Shown piece after piece: positions 1-10,904 of a DNA stretch of 64,000 nt. The stretch's first letter is position 1. The number at the start of each line of letters is the position of its first letter. The notes beneath the pieces are model-generated. The model made no database searches, was not told where the DNA came from, and worked only from the letters and a program-made list of their open reading frames with translations. The stretch covers positions 7,497,027 to 7,561,026 of the forward strand of contig NC_087068.1 in the NCBI RefSeq assembly GCF_963678635.1, in the 5' to 3' direction. The DNA is from Symsagittifera roscoffensis. Taxonomy: Eukaryota; Xenacoelomorpha; Acoela; Convolutidae. A program made the translations under genes and the position numbers.

Positions 1-712
1 TCCTCGGGCTTGCATGCCCCCTGTTGCCGGAATCACTTCTCCCAGTCGCATGTGTGCCTTGCGTTGGTCGTTCGTTAGAGGTCTGTCTGTTCCCCGTTGA
101 ACTTGCTCTACTGTTCGGGCCCCATGCTCCATTACCCCTTGTGGCATAGCCTGATGAACTGCCCCTGCCTCTAGTGGATCCATACGTCTTCCTTTTTTGA
201 TGTTCATTGAAGTTCACCCTCGGTTCCCTGGTGGGACCTCCCGAGTTCGGTTCTCCTTTTTTTGGTCCACTCTTGCTGCTTAGTAGCCCGTCCAACCTAT
301 CTATGATAGCCTGAGTTCGCCGCTCCATCATGGCGTCTATCTTTGTGTCAAGAGTCCCAAGAGACTGCTCTTGCTGAATTCTTAACCTCTCCATGTCGTC
401 TCTTAAGCGTAACTCTCGCTGTTCCGCCTCTCTGGTCATTCGCGACAAGTTCTTCGCCATATGCTCGTCCGTTCTTTCTTTCAAGCGTTTTTCGCTCCTG
501 CCAACTTCCTGTCTATTGCGGTTTATTTCTTCCCGCAGACTTTCTCTTTCAATGTGAACTGCTCTTTCTAGTTCACTCATCCTTATTGACATCTGCTCGT
601 TTTGTTCTCCTAAACTGTCCACTATGTTGTTTAAAGCTTCTTCTAGTGCTGCCCCGTTATCCGCTTCGTGCTGGTCGAGATCCGGGCCTTGACTCTCTGT
701 CTTGACGTCTTT
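1..712 (-). pseudogene. Gag-like coiled-coil ORF, C-terminal part (runs off left edge)
   Basis: This minus-strand frame is open from 712 to the window edge (about 237 codons). It encodes a long charged coiled coil rich in Glu, Arg, Gln and Leu (roughly residues 20-150), then a Gly/Ser/Arg/Asn-rich tail with RGRG and GNRG-type runs that looks RNA-binding. It most likely continues the ORF at 769-1512, which ends in TGA at 769-771. After that TGA the same frame stays open to about 645, and the coiled-coil frame takes over near a T4 run (710-713 on the plus strand), so one nonsense codon and a one-base shift separate the parts. Coiled coil plus basic low-complexity tail suits a retroelement Gag, but no zinc knuckle or capsid domain is visible in the window. 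A host structural protein is the alternative. GC content is clearly higher than in the rest of the window. Confidence 0.5.
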
Positions 713-768
713 TCATTATTTATTTCAGGATCCGCTAACGCGTTGCCTAGCCCTCTGGTTCTACTCTC

Positions 769-1512
769 TCAAGTTTGTGGCTCTGAACTTGTCCTAATCG
801 CGAAGTCTTTTGACTGGCCCGGTGTGTTTGCCTCTTTGCTTATCGTTGTCACTACACCAAATTTGTCCATGGTTCCAGTCTCTCTTCCGACGTATGCCTC
901 GTTCTCCTGGATCGAACTGTTGAGGCTGACCTGAGATCCAAAGTCCCCTTGCTCCTCTTCATCCTCTTCCTCCTGGGATTCACCGTCGTTTCCTGCTCCT
1001 CCTCCCATGCTGAATGGAAAGATGTTTCCGAAGGTGTTCTTCATTCTTTCTGAGAATGATGATGACGTTGTTTGTTTCCCAGTTCCGCCTGCCATCATAG
1101 TGTTGTCTGTCGGAGATCTTCTAGTTGCCGTTACTTCAGTTGAGATGTCGGACAGTTCCGACATCTCCTCTCGATCCAATGTCCCGGTGGAAGTGGCAAA
1201 ATCATGGCCTTGTTCTACCGGAGTAGATTCACTCGCCAGCCTTCTGCCTCTCCCTTCCAGTCCATTTACTTCCTGGTTGTCGTTCACGGTATGGTCCGTA
1301 TTGACCTCCACTTCTAACAGTTCTTTTCGCTCTTCTGAGGTCTTCTGACTCCTCGTTTCAACCATTCTGCCTGAAACCGTCTCCCCTTTATCGGACCGGG
1401 ATCGCTTGATCCAATCCACAAAAGGATCGGTCATCGTTTTTCTTTGCTTTTCAGGTATGAATTTCCTAGAGCTATTACCTCGTTTTGGTATCCTTGACTT
1501 GTCTAGACTCAT
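769..1512 (-). CDS. N-terminal part of gag-like ORF (247 aa), acidic and Ser/Thr-rich
   Basis: The ORF starts at a genuine ATG and encodes a hydrophilic protein: a basic N-terminus (residues 1-40), an ETRSQ motif near residue 52 of a kind often seen at the start of invertebrate gag ORFs, a disordered Thr/Ser/Glu region, a Gly-rich patch (FSMGGGAG, around 165-175) and an acidic run ESQEEEDEEEQ. It has no signal peptide, membrane segment or recognised catalytic motif. It ends in TGA, beyond which the frame remains open and leads into the coiled-coil part at 1-712. Upstream lies a 3 kb field of repeated CCGGA-containing motifs. Retroelement gag is my preferred reading; the class is uncertain because pol lies outside the window. 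Confidence 0.45.
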   Translation of the reverse strand: MSLDKSRIPKRGNSSRKFIPEKQRKTMTDPFVDWIKRSRSDKGETVSGRMVETRSQKTSEERKELLEVEVNTDHTVNDNQEVNGLEGRGRRLASESTPVEQGHDFATSTGTLDREEMSELSDISTEVTATRRSPTDNTMMAGGTGKQTTSSSFSERMKNTFGNIFPFSMGGGAGNDGESQEEEDEEEQGDFGSQVSLNSSIQENEAYVGRETGTMDKFGVVTTISKEANTPGQSKDFAIRTSSEPQT

Positions 1513-2290
1513 TCTCTATTTGTCACTTATTAATGCCTATACTTAACCCGATTGCTAGATACCTTATAGTTTTATTAACAATAATAATGACACAACACAA
1601 TAATTTTCACAAGATTCTATTAAATAGTGACCACGAATCCCTGTATGTTATCAGAGTACAGTTTGTATAAAATTTATTCACACTAACCGATTATCGGTGG
1701 TAAGATTTGAAAACTAGCACAATATGATGTTATCAGTCAATTTAAAAGATAGTGTACTCACTACCCAATCAAGCACAGTTTACGTTGACTTAAAATCAAA
1801 AACAAAAATGTATATATTGACAGAATATGAATGTCTCTAAAAAAAACGTATGTGTAATGTACTCTTAGTCGGTCGCAGTACAATAGTCGAACTTGTCTTT
1901 TAAAGAAAAAGCTTTCCCTGCTCGGTGCTACACCAAACAGACAAAACTTTGAAGGCATTAATTTTCTCAAGTGGGCGGCTATTGCACCCACCGAGTACTG
2001 TGTTACCTATCTGCCTTCGGACTGCCCGAGCTAGACCTACTAAAATCCTCAGGGCAGTCACTTTTCCCAAAAACGTATTATGTTACAATCCACACCAATG
2101 AATCACGCTCTTTTTAATTTAGACTTAATGTCGCGAATATCCGAGTTCGGATCTGTTTTGTTTTGGTCTGGTTCTTATTGAAAGGCAAGTTACCAGTGCA
2201 GTCACTGATAGCTAGCCTGTGTGCTAATAACCTAATACCTCTCACTTTTTAGTCTTTCTTTCGTCTACCTAAGTCCTTTAATAAAATAAT
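1513..2290. other. Non-coding stretch upstream of the gag-like ORF
   Basis: AT-rich DNA with no supportable ORF; the short ORFs here are random. It may be the leader or promoter of the minus-strand ORF ending at 1512. I see no clear TATA box or PBS. Confidence 0.3.
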
Positions 2291-5284
2291 ACCCCTCCGG
2301 ATTGGCACTAATAGGACCCTTCCGGACCGGCAAAATCTAGAACCCTCCGGATTGGGACCCCTCTGAGTTAGTTAATATAAGACCCCTCCGGTTTTGGACC
2401 CCTCCGAATTAGCAACTATAAGACCCCTCCGGATTCGGAACCCTCCTAACTTGAAAAAAATTTTGACCCTTCCGGATTGGGAAAAGTAGCTTTTCGGAGA
2501 TTTCCTTCTTTCAACCAATACCCCTCCGGATACGTTCTCCGATGCAATTTTGCTCTTTCAATTAACTAGGAAGGGTATGCACTACTTTCCTAGACCCTTC
2601 CGGATTGAAGTTAAGCCTCTTATTTGACAATTCACACTAACGGTGAAGGGTCTTATCGCTCGCCTAACTTCGGCTCGCTTAAGCTTTTGCTGTGCCTTTA
2701 GCCTTCCCTTTTCTTCTAGAACAGCCTAAAGTTACTTTATTCAACCGCTATTACCTTTTGTTAGGGGTATAAGGGCTTTTCTAAAAAAAACTTTGTAAAA
2801 CGAGGAATTTGCTAAAAACAATCTCAAAAATTTTCACGCTTATTTTTCCGAAAAACTTTTGTCTTTATCAGTAAGCTCTGCTAATTTCTGATCTATTGGT
2901 ACCAGTATCAACTCGATATGCCCAGTAGTTCCAAAGTTATTAACCAAAACGTCTTTTTTCTAAAGTCAAGAAATTTCTCTCTTATAGGTTCCGCCTAACT
3001 TTTTCCGCAAATCTGGTCCTTTCGATCTAAAAATTGTTGATCCGAGCTCAGAAGGCTTATACTCTTCTATCTCAATGCAAAAAACCCGATCTAAAACGCT
3101 TTAGTTGAAAAAATTTGCAAAAAACTATGCTACCTGTACCCCTCCGGATTGATGAATCCACTAAATCAAACACGTTAAGTTCGATTACTCTGCAACCGGG
3201 AAGGCTTTCGGGTAGCGGGTTTTAAAACTTGTAGATTCACTAGTGGACGTTGACCGAACAACTATTTTTACTGTTCTAACTCAAAAATTTCAAAAAATTT
3301 TCTGAATTTTTACTGTTTCGGTTTCTCAAAAATCACGAAAATTCGGTTTTTTGGTTCCAAAATAGTTCCAACCACTTCCGAACTAAACTTAACCGGTTCT
3401 ATCTATTATGGTAGTGCAATTAAGATGTAACACACTACTTTAGCGCTTTTTTCCGTTTCAAAAATTTTCGATATCTCAAAAATCGCGACTTGTGGGGGGA
3501 TCAAAATATCGCTATTTTGACCCTAAAAACCGGTCTGTTTTCGTTGTTTTTGACTAAAAAACGGTATAAGACTATTAATATAGGCTCTATAAGTAATAAT
3601 AATAGTAATACTATACCCCTCCGGGTTCGTTTAATATCCGAAATAGGGTGCTTAACTCGGATATTCGCAGTTCGGTGAAGGGTCACTACAGTGCAGCACT
3701 GTCGAGCCCCCCACAGATTACTATTTTTATTTTTATACCAAAAGGGATACAAAACTTGTTAACGATACCCAACAGTCGATTGTTGTTGTCGTTGAGCCTC
3801 TTCTTGTTGCTCCTTGTACTGCTTGCCGGATCAGTCTTCTCCCAATACCCTTCCGAATTGAGCGCAAATCAGCTGACCCTTCCGGATTGAGCGCAATTTA
3901 TCATTAACGTGCTTAAATGCTCAAATAACCCTACAGTACAAGCCTCACAAACGGGCTACAAAACTGATCGTAACGATCCTGACTGATATAAATGCCTGTA
4001 ACAACAATATATCTATCAACAACAAACGGGGGGGTCGGATCACATCTTGTCTGGGGGGATGATTTCTACTGATTTCTTACTTTTTTTTTTACTGTTTTTG
4101 GTTTTTTCGGTTATTTTTTATGTTTTTTGTTTTTCTTGGGTACTATACTACTTTTTGTTTGGTTTTATATATATCTTTAAGTGTTTTTGGTCACGAACCT
4201 CTCAGGGAACGAGGGAATGGCCGATCCCCCCACCCTTCCTGGTTAAAAAGCTATTCACGGTAATCCGGAGGGCTTCCGCGCTCCGAACCACCCCTCCGCC
4301 CCGGCGGTTTAGGCCTAATAAGGGCGTTAATGTGAGCATCCGCTCGGCGCGGAGTGCTCGTTAACGGTTCTGCCGGTCATGATGTTAAAAAGAATAACAC
4401 CCAGGAGCGCCATAAAAACATCTATGTAACATTCGCCCGGAAGATACATATCGACGGAAGACAAAACTAAGTCTTAAGACGACTGGCTAACGTCTAAACA
4501 GAGCTTTGCATGCTTTTCACCGTCTCTACCAAGCCACTACTTTTCGGTGGTCTTTCTAACATCGGGTCGACAAAAACGTTACTGCTTTCGGCCTCGGTCA
4601 AAACACTCAAATTAACTAGATTACATGCAGAAATAGTGAGCTCATGGCTGGGTCTCAGTATCCCCAGACCACGAGGTCACTCCTAAAAACAGGGCTACTA
4701 CTATTTATTATATTACTATTGTTTTTGTTCAGTAGATAAAAATCATCATCTCCGTCGAAGATGGATCAACCCTTTCCCCCAACTCCTAGCTTCTCATCCT
4801 TATCAAAATGAATCTAGATGTTAATTAAATTCAAGTCAGGACATGACAGGAAGCTAAAAGTTTATGTAGCAGGATAAAAGTTTCAGTTCCTTTACCCCTC
4901 CGGATTGACAAATCTGCTGGATCAAGCTTGTTAATCCTGATTTCTTCTTAATCCGGAAGGCCGTCTTTCACCCTTCACCGTTGTTCGCAACGGCCTTGCA
5001 ACTATTGTAGCGACACAATAGTTGCAACTCGGAGTGTTCTCTGTTACTCTGTAACTCGTTGTCGTTTTCTAATCTCGATTTTGTAGTTGTTGTTAGCGCA
5101 GCTAATGTTGTTCTGTTTTTCTTTCTTGTTTTAGCCAAAATGGCCGTTTCTGACGTTTCTCAGAAATATGACGTCATAATTCGAATTTTTGAAATTTTAA
5201 AATACCAGAATATTCCAGCCCTCACCGTCTGGCCAATCGTTCCAATAACGTTCTTAGTTTTTAATAATCACCAATCCGGAAGGC
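2291..5284. repeat. Field of dispersed ACCCYTCCGGATTG-like motifs
   Basis: A motif of about 14 bp close to ACCC(C/T)TCCGGATTG recurs on the plus strand at 2291, 2316, 2342, 2357, 2382, 2398, 2423, 2440, 2466, 2520, 2594, 3138, 3615, 3847, 3876 and 4894, some of them degenerate. Reverse-strand copies (AATCCGGAAGG or similar) lie at 3194, 4262, 4950 and 5272. Spacing is irregular (16-700 bp), and the first nine copies are packed into 190 bp. The sequence between copies is not repeated, so this is not a simple tandem satellite; it looks like a cluster of protein-binding sites upstream of the minus-strand ORF. The centre TCCGGA is self-complementary. By analogy, the gypsy 5' UTR insulator and subterminal transposase sites of CACTA elements have this layout; the function here is inferred. 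Confidence 0.6.
4978..5027. other. Two adjacent perfect hairpins
   Basis: CCGTTG-TTCG-CAACGG (4978-4993) is a perfect 6 bp stem with a TTCG tetraloop. Two bases later, TTGCAACTATTGT (4996-5008) pairs perfectly with ACAATAGTTGCAA (5015-5027) across a 6-base loop. They sit inside the inverted-repeat element, next to a reverse CCGGAAGG motif at 4950. Confidence 0.55.
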
Positions 5285-5391
5285 TCGCTGCTAAAAATTC
5301 GAATTCTGCAGAGATTGCATTTTTCACATTCTGGTCGAATGTCACATAAATCATACCGAGCAACCAATAAAACAGATTGGATACTGTGGAA

Positions 5392-5632
5392 TTTAGAAAG
5401 CTACAGATCGTGATTATAGGAAAAAGGCCACCAATTAAATGAACACTTTCAATGAACACTTTTATTTGCGAGTTAGCCTAGAAAAAAGGTTTGTACTAAT
5501 ACATTTAAGCTCGGAAGCTCGAAGGTGTGATCATCGGAGACTTGAGTGATATATCAAATAAAAGCACTTTCAAGCTTGACTCAAGCGATTCCATCTCAAG
5601 ACTTCCCAGTGTCGAGAAAAATTGGTTTGAAT
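5392..5632 (+). repeat. Dispersed direct repeat, copy 1 (partner at 7170-7400)
   Basis: About 240 bp from GCTACAGATCGTGAT to CCCAGTGTCGAGAAAAATTG recurs at 7170-7400 with the blocks GGTGTGATCATC and GACTTGAGTGATATATCA shared. The copies are about 80% identical by eye. It is non-coding and probably an old interspersed element. Confidence 0.55.
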
Positions 5633-7169
5633 TTTGTGACATTCGACCAGAATGGGCATCAAAATGCATGTCAACAACGAAATTTTATTAGCAGCAGTCG
5701 AGTGAAAACATTTGCAGTTTCGACGATTAAGTGTTAATCGTTCAATTTGATGAATTGGAGGAAGTCAATTTGCAGTTACGAAGTAATTTTTAAAAATTCG
5801 TTCAAAAATAAAGACATGTCACGACTTAAAAACTTCGCAGTAACTAAAATTGCGCGAAAATCTGCAACAGTCTTCTCTTAAAATCACATATGAGGTTAAG
5901 AAAAACAGGCCCAATTAACATTGGCTCAAGGGCCAGTAACACTGTCTCTCGTGCTTTTATACCTTTTTCAGTCGGAGCCAATTCGGTTCGCGTGAGACAT
6001 GAGACTACAAAGTCGTGTCATAGCTTAAAGGCCATTTCGAAAATACTTAACCCCCCCCCCCTAAGCTTGGATATGGTGATTTTTATCTACTGAACAAAAA
6101 CAATGGTAGTATGATAGTAAGTGTTAGCCCTATTTTTCGGAGTGACCTCGTGGTCTGGGGATACTGCGACCCAGCCGTGGGCTCACTGATTTTGTATAAA
6201 ACTAAGTTAACTTGCGCGATCTGGCAGATAGCCTTAAATAGTAATGACTTTGTCGACCCGATGTTAATAGAACACACATTGAATTGTTTTTGATAGAGAC
6301 GGTTAAAAGCAGGTGAAGCTGTGTTTAGACGCTAGCCAGTCGTTTCATAAACTAGCTTTATTTTCCGTCGGTATGTACTTCCGGGCGAGTGTTACAATTC
6401 CATTTTTTCGTCTATAATCGATTCTTTGCTTAAATTCGGTCTTTTCCAGATCTTTGATCGCATTGTAAAAAAACCTTGAAAAAAATATAAATCTGTTGAT
6501 GAACAAAGTGTGCAAAAACAACTGAAATAAAATTTAAAAATTCTTATAATCTCAAGAAAAGGACAGAGGAGCTGGAACTTGTTGCAAAAACGAGTCAAAT
6601 TTAGCTCACTAAATATAAAAGATCCTTCAAGTAGCCATGAAGCTGCGTCGTTTAAAAAAATCAGCAGAATCAGAACAATGGGGAAAACTTCATGTGAAAG
6701 TGGCCGCAACAATAGCATACTCGAAGAAAGTGAGACAAAACATGAACTTGAAATGGAAAATAAATCAAGACAGCCAGTGTATGTGATTTATATTCCAACT
6801 AAAATTTTGCATCATTGGTTCTTCTTTACAAAAACAGTTAATGTTGCGACCAATTGAAAAATGCGGAGGAACTTTCAATTCGGGTGTGTTTTAGTTTTTC
6901 TCACTTTTGTCGCGCTAAATCATTTACCACAAACAACACAGAGACAAAGCTGTGCGTCGCAAACACTAGCGATAAAACGAGAAAAAGCAGCTCTGTAAAG
7001 TGAAATCAGAAATCGTAGGAATACCTCTCATTTTACTAGGACTTAAGCTGGGTCTGGGATACGATCGGCAACATAGAGGTGATGAGTCCCGCCACTCTGC
7101 CGCGGACGCTTAACAAATCATAAAAAGCGACGAATAAAAGAGAGTAGATGCTATGAAGTTTCCAATGCT

Positions 7170-7520
7170 ACAGATCGTGATGAGAGCAAAAAGGCCACCA
7201 AATAAAAGAACACTTTCGTTCGCTAGTTAGGCTAGAAAAAAATGTTTGTACTAACACACTTACCCTCGCAAGCTGATGGTGTGATCATCCGTGACTTGAG
7301 TGATATATCAATAAAAAGCATTTTCAAGGCTGATTCGAACGACTTTAACAAATCTCAAGATTACCCAGTGTGACAAAAATTGATTTGAAACTTTCTATTC
7401 TTCGTCTAAGTTCAATTGTTTCTAGATCTTTGATCGCTCTGTGAGAAAATTTAATTTCGATGACGCACAGATTGTGCAAAAACGTTTGAAAAAACATTTA
7501 AAAAATTTCATAAATTCGAT
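7170..7520 (+). repeat. Dispersed direct repeat, copy 2, with an adjoining second repeated block
   Basis: 7170-7400 matches 5392-5632. The adjoining 7400-7520, with TAGATCTTTGATCGC and ACAxxxTGTGCAAAAAC, matches 6410-6540. The relative spacing differs between loci, indicating an insertion or rearrangement: copy 1 is separated from its second block by the right arm of the inverted-repeat element. Confidence 0.5.
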
Positions 7521-7838
7521 TATATATGCTTAATTTAGGCCGTTAACAATAATTTATTTAAGCATTATGTTAATTTTACTCCAGCAGAATTGTGTTTGGA
7601 GATTCATTTTGCCACTATGGTAAGATTCTTATAAAAAAAATTTTAATTTTCTTTTTTGTTTTTCTAGTCTTTTTTTTCAAAAACTATTGTCTTGTTTGCC
7701 AATTTACTATGACTGTTTAATATGCATAAATTATAGTTTTTGTCAGATCCTTTTAACGCATCACGCAGAAGAAATTACAATTAATTGAAAATTGAAATTT
7801 TAAGTGTAGTTTTTTGCAGACTATAGTTTTTTTCCTGC

Positions 7839-8378
7839 AGTTTGAACGTGGTTTGGCATGACGTCGAGATTGAGCTAAAATTTCAGCCATTGCTAAGCGA
7901 AAACTTTGGCAACAATTCAAATACAATCGAAGACGAGGCACGAGTTGACAATAAAACAAACGGACTCTGGGCTTCATGATTTAGCCGCGCTTTCTTTGAT
8001 GTTATAATTTTCAAGCCCCAGGACAAAACATCGCGAGAACTGCATAAAGACGCATACTCATATCACGAGACTCTGAAAATGTCCAAATGTCAGAAAAGAA
8101 TTTTAAATGTAGAGCAGAATAGCTTCTGCCCGTTGACTTTCAGATGCACCGGTGGCGCTATTCAAACAGCCACGCGGACGCTGCAGCGATTAGCCGAAAA
8201 ACTAAGTGAAAAAAAAACAAGAAAACTACACAGAATCGAAGAGCTACATAAGAACCAAAATAAACTTCGCGCTTTTCAGGAGCTCTATACTATGCTTAAG
8301 GAGTGCAGGTTGCTGCGCAAAGTTCAATTTATCGACAACTCTATGAGCGCTATTGTAGAGGAAGGACGGCTAAGATAA
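7839..8378 (+). pseudogene. Decayed retroelement-type protein with PD-(D/E)XK-like motif
   Basis: The frame is open from about 7839 and is interrupted by one TGA (7977-7979) between ...NGLWAS and FSRAFFDV. The first usable ATG after the break is 8079. In order it shows HDVEIELKFQPL, NTIEDEARVD, FFDVIIF, a YHETLK segment, RILNVEQNSFCPL and a TGGA-x3-TAT-x4-RLAEKL segment. From family knowledge, this succession (an LQPL-type motif, D-A-R-x-D, FFDV-x-V/I-F, then F-x-P-L-x-F-x-x-TGG) occurs in C-terminal regions of many metazoan RT-associated or orphan retroelement proteins. The D...FDV-x-V pattern resembles a PD-(D/E)XK nuclease core; that function is inference. An acceptor-like TTTTTTTCCTGCAG ends just before the frame. 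It is a relic truncated upstream, since no RT is present. Confidence 0.55.
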
Positions 8379-8451
8379 CTTAACATTACGACGATGCATT
8401 TAATGCTGATAAATGTTTTCATTGATACAATGATGCAGTTTGATGATATAA

Positions 8452-8575
8452 TTCCGTTTAATTACGGTCAGTGCACAAGCCGGATAGGACCACACTAGCG
8501 TTATAATATATATATATATAACATAACGCTAGTATGGCCCTATCCAGCTTGTGCACTGGCCGTAATTAAACGGAA
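8452..8575. mobile_element. 124 bp palindromic MITE
   Basis: Arms of about 60 bp are inverted repeats. TTCCGTTTAATTACGG at the left is the exact complement of CCGTAATTAAACGGAA at the right, and GTGCACAAGC, GGATAGG and CTAGCGTTAT blocks match across a TATATA loop near 8508-8521. It contains no ORF. It is a non-autonomous hairpin element of unknown family. The two arms differ at only a few positions, so it is fairly young. Confidence 0.7.
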
Positions 8576-8901
8576 GGGCATCTATTGTAATTTACTTTTT
8601 CTTCATTTTAATTACCATTATAATTTTCTATGATTGATAGTTGGTTTGGTTTTCGAGTTTATATGATCCTATTTCAATTTTGTTTCAGTTTTCAGTGATT
8701 TATTATCACTTTTCCGAAGATCAATCTCTGTTGCAAACATCGAACATGAAAATTGTTGAAAGAGTTTACTTGAGTTTCTCAAAAAAAAATGATTCGATGT
8801 TTCAAAACTCGCGACATGTTTTATGCATTTTAAAAAATGTTTCTCGCAACATATAATATTTTGTGTAAGTTAAATCAACTATTTTTTTAGCTAGAACCTT
8901 G

Positions 8902-9311
8902 TGAGTTAGGACCGAAGTGTATAACTCATAGAGTAATTTCGGATAGGGTACACCGTCTGCTCGTCACGCTATCTTATTTTCGGCCGGATAGATTCGTGCA
9001 ACTTCTTAGTCTAATACCGATCCTAATCTTACTCTTATACTATCTAGTCTCAGGTTGTTTAACTAGTCTCTGCTAGGCTCAATAGATCTAGGGTATACTG
9101 GTTTATTGCGGCTGCTGAAGTACTCGGGAGAGTTCAACTAATTTCTAAGTTAAATTCAAATCTCTCTGGTGCTGAAATTACAAGTAATTTCAGCACTTAC
9201 AAATAAGTGGATTGTTAGTCAGATGGATCATGATTGGTTAATATTAAATACTTTACATTGGTAAAATATCTAATTTATCCAATCATAAAATGTAGTTTAG
9301 ATCAGGTTCCA
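8902..9311 (-). repeat. 3' LTR of the 18.9 kb element (410 bp)
   Basis: Direct repeat of 27410-27814, with TG and CA termini; about a dozen substitutions or short indels distinguish the two. On the sense strand it carries CCAAT-type sequences (ACCAATCATGATCC), an AATAAA poly(A) signal (complement of TTTATT at 9102-9107) and a 13 bp perfect hairpin with arms GTGCTGAAATTAC/GTAATTTCAGCAC near 9166-9195. The purine-rich run directly upstream on the sense strand, GGATGGG, is a plausible short polypurine tract. Confidence 0.93.
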
Positions 9312-10904
9312 CCCATCCGGGTTTTACAGAGTTTTTTAGAATAGTCTTTCTGCAATTCAAAGGATGGATGATGGACGTTGGTATTTGGCGAACATCTTAT
9401 TTCTTCTGGGTTTTCTTATTAGAGAAGTCCCAGATTCAATCGTTGTGTCTTCTCAAGACAACGACTGGGTTTTCGCAACAAACTCAAATCTGATTTCAGA
9501 ATGGTTGGCTATGCCAGGTTTTTCTGTTTCATTGATGAGAACTTCTTTGTGTTTTGATCTTGTCTAGGAATGGCGTGGAGATTGTGCGTGGAGGGGATGC
9601 CTGGTTACTCGGATCTGTACGTATACTTGAACATCGAGGTGGTCATTGGTCTAGTTCAATGAAGTCCTTTTCTGCGAAGTCAAGTCGTACTCTAAATCCT
9701 TTGAGTTGTGATTGTGAGCGGCATATTGATTGTAGTTGGCCATTCTTTCTCGAGTGTAGTGAGGTCGTTTTGTCTTTGGATGTTCGTCCTTGGTGTTGTA
9801 TTCTGATCTATGTATTGCATAATGTAATTTACATTTTATAAAACTTTTATTAGTTTAATATTTTTTAATTATGATTATGGTTAGTTGTTATCACAAAAGC
9901 TTTTTGTTTTAGTTCAGTTATTTTGAAGAGTTACTCACCCTTGAGTAGCTCTTATTAAAAATAGGAGTGTGGTCACAAAGCGTGGATGTAGCACGGTGGG
10001 TTAGGCCGGCTATAGAGCATGCTCAGGACGTCCTTCCTGGTGGGTTAGGCCAGGAGTGGGAGTATGATTGCATGCGGTTTTTGTGAGAGGTCCTGTTATG
10101 TGACAACGTTTTATGTTGGGTTTGTTGTGGTTTTTCTTATGTTTTGTTGGTTGTGTCCTTTTTTCAAAAATCAAATTGTTTTTGGTATGGGTTTGTCTTT
10201 CGACTTTTTTGTGTTTTATTATTTCTTTCTTAGACTTTATAATAGTCTTCAAAAGAATAAATTATCCAGTTTTAAACTGGGTTAATCCGGTTTGGGTACC
10301 GTTGGTTTCCTTTTCTTAGTCATGCTGTTATTCTATGATTTGTGGTGTTTAGTTAGCTGCGTTGGTTAGTGTTGTTTAGTATATAATTCCTTTCCAACCG
10401 GGTTAAAGGAAAGTTTGAAACTTGTTATCGTGTGTTAGAGTTGTTGAGTGTGAAAGCTTGAAACTGAAATTCATTATTTTAAACAATTCTTCGTGGGCGA
10501 GCTGTGCGAGTGTGGATAGAATCTTTGTGCGAATGAATGGAAATATCAAAAGGTTAGTACTGCATTTTCGTTTTATCAATTTATTACATAGAAATGCAAA
10601 TTTACTGCTAGTTGTTGGGGAAAATTAAGTTACAAGTTTTCATCATTATTAGATTTACTGCATTTGGGAAAAAATTTATAAATTAAATTACTGCATTGGT
10701 ATTATTTTTAGTGATTTCTTTGGTGCAAAAAATTAATAGAGTTTTAAACAGTTTGAAGAAGTTTTCAATTTTTATTTTCTTTTGTGAATTTTTCAGATGA
10801 TCGTTGGATGAAGGCTAAAATTCTAAAGAAGACATGAATAAAGAATGGTTAGTTTCTAATTTTAATTTAATTAGTTAATAATATGTATAATTCATATTTA
10901 CCTG
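9312..10904 (-). other. 3' non-coding region of the element
   Basis: 1.6 kb between the 559 aa ORF and the 3' LTR, with no convincing minus-strand ORF. Two plus-strand ORFs (9364-9567, 9554-9841) and an 80-codon basic minus ORF (10010-10252) lack support. It contains a twice-used GTGGGTTAGGCC block near 9993-10043 and short palindromes such as CCAGTTTTAAACTGG. It may hold RNA export or transcription control elements, but none is recognisable. Confidence 0.6.

Larger units (their letters stand above)
4425..6396. mobile_element. 2 kb element with about 320 bp terminal inverted repeats
   Basis: The sequence at 4425-4746 is repeated in inverted orientation at 6078-6396. Well-matched blocks include the outer ends (TGTAACATTCGCCCGGAAG versus its complement near 6396), the block around GTGGTCTGGGGATACTG, the GTCGACCCGAT block and the inner block containing TATCTACTGAACAAAAACAA. 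The arms are perhaps 75-80% identical with small indels. The 1.3 kb centre has no convincing ORF and carries motif copies from the adjoining field. It could be a long-TIR DNA transposon remnant, a foldback element, or two head-to-head solo LTRs (the unit begins TG). No target duplication is evident at the outer edges. Confidence 0.5.

Noticed and set aside
9364-9841. Two plus-strand ORFs with hydrophobic N-terminus inside the element
   Set aside because: Opposite strand to all element genes, no conserved motif, in the 3' non-coding region.
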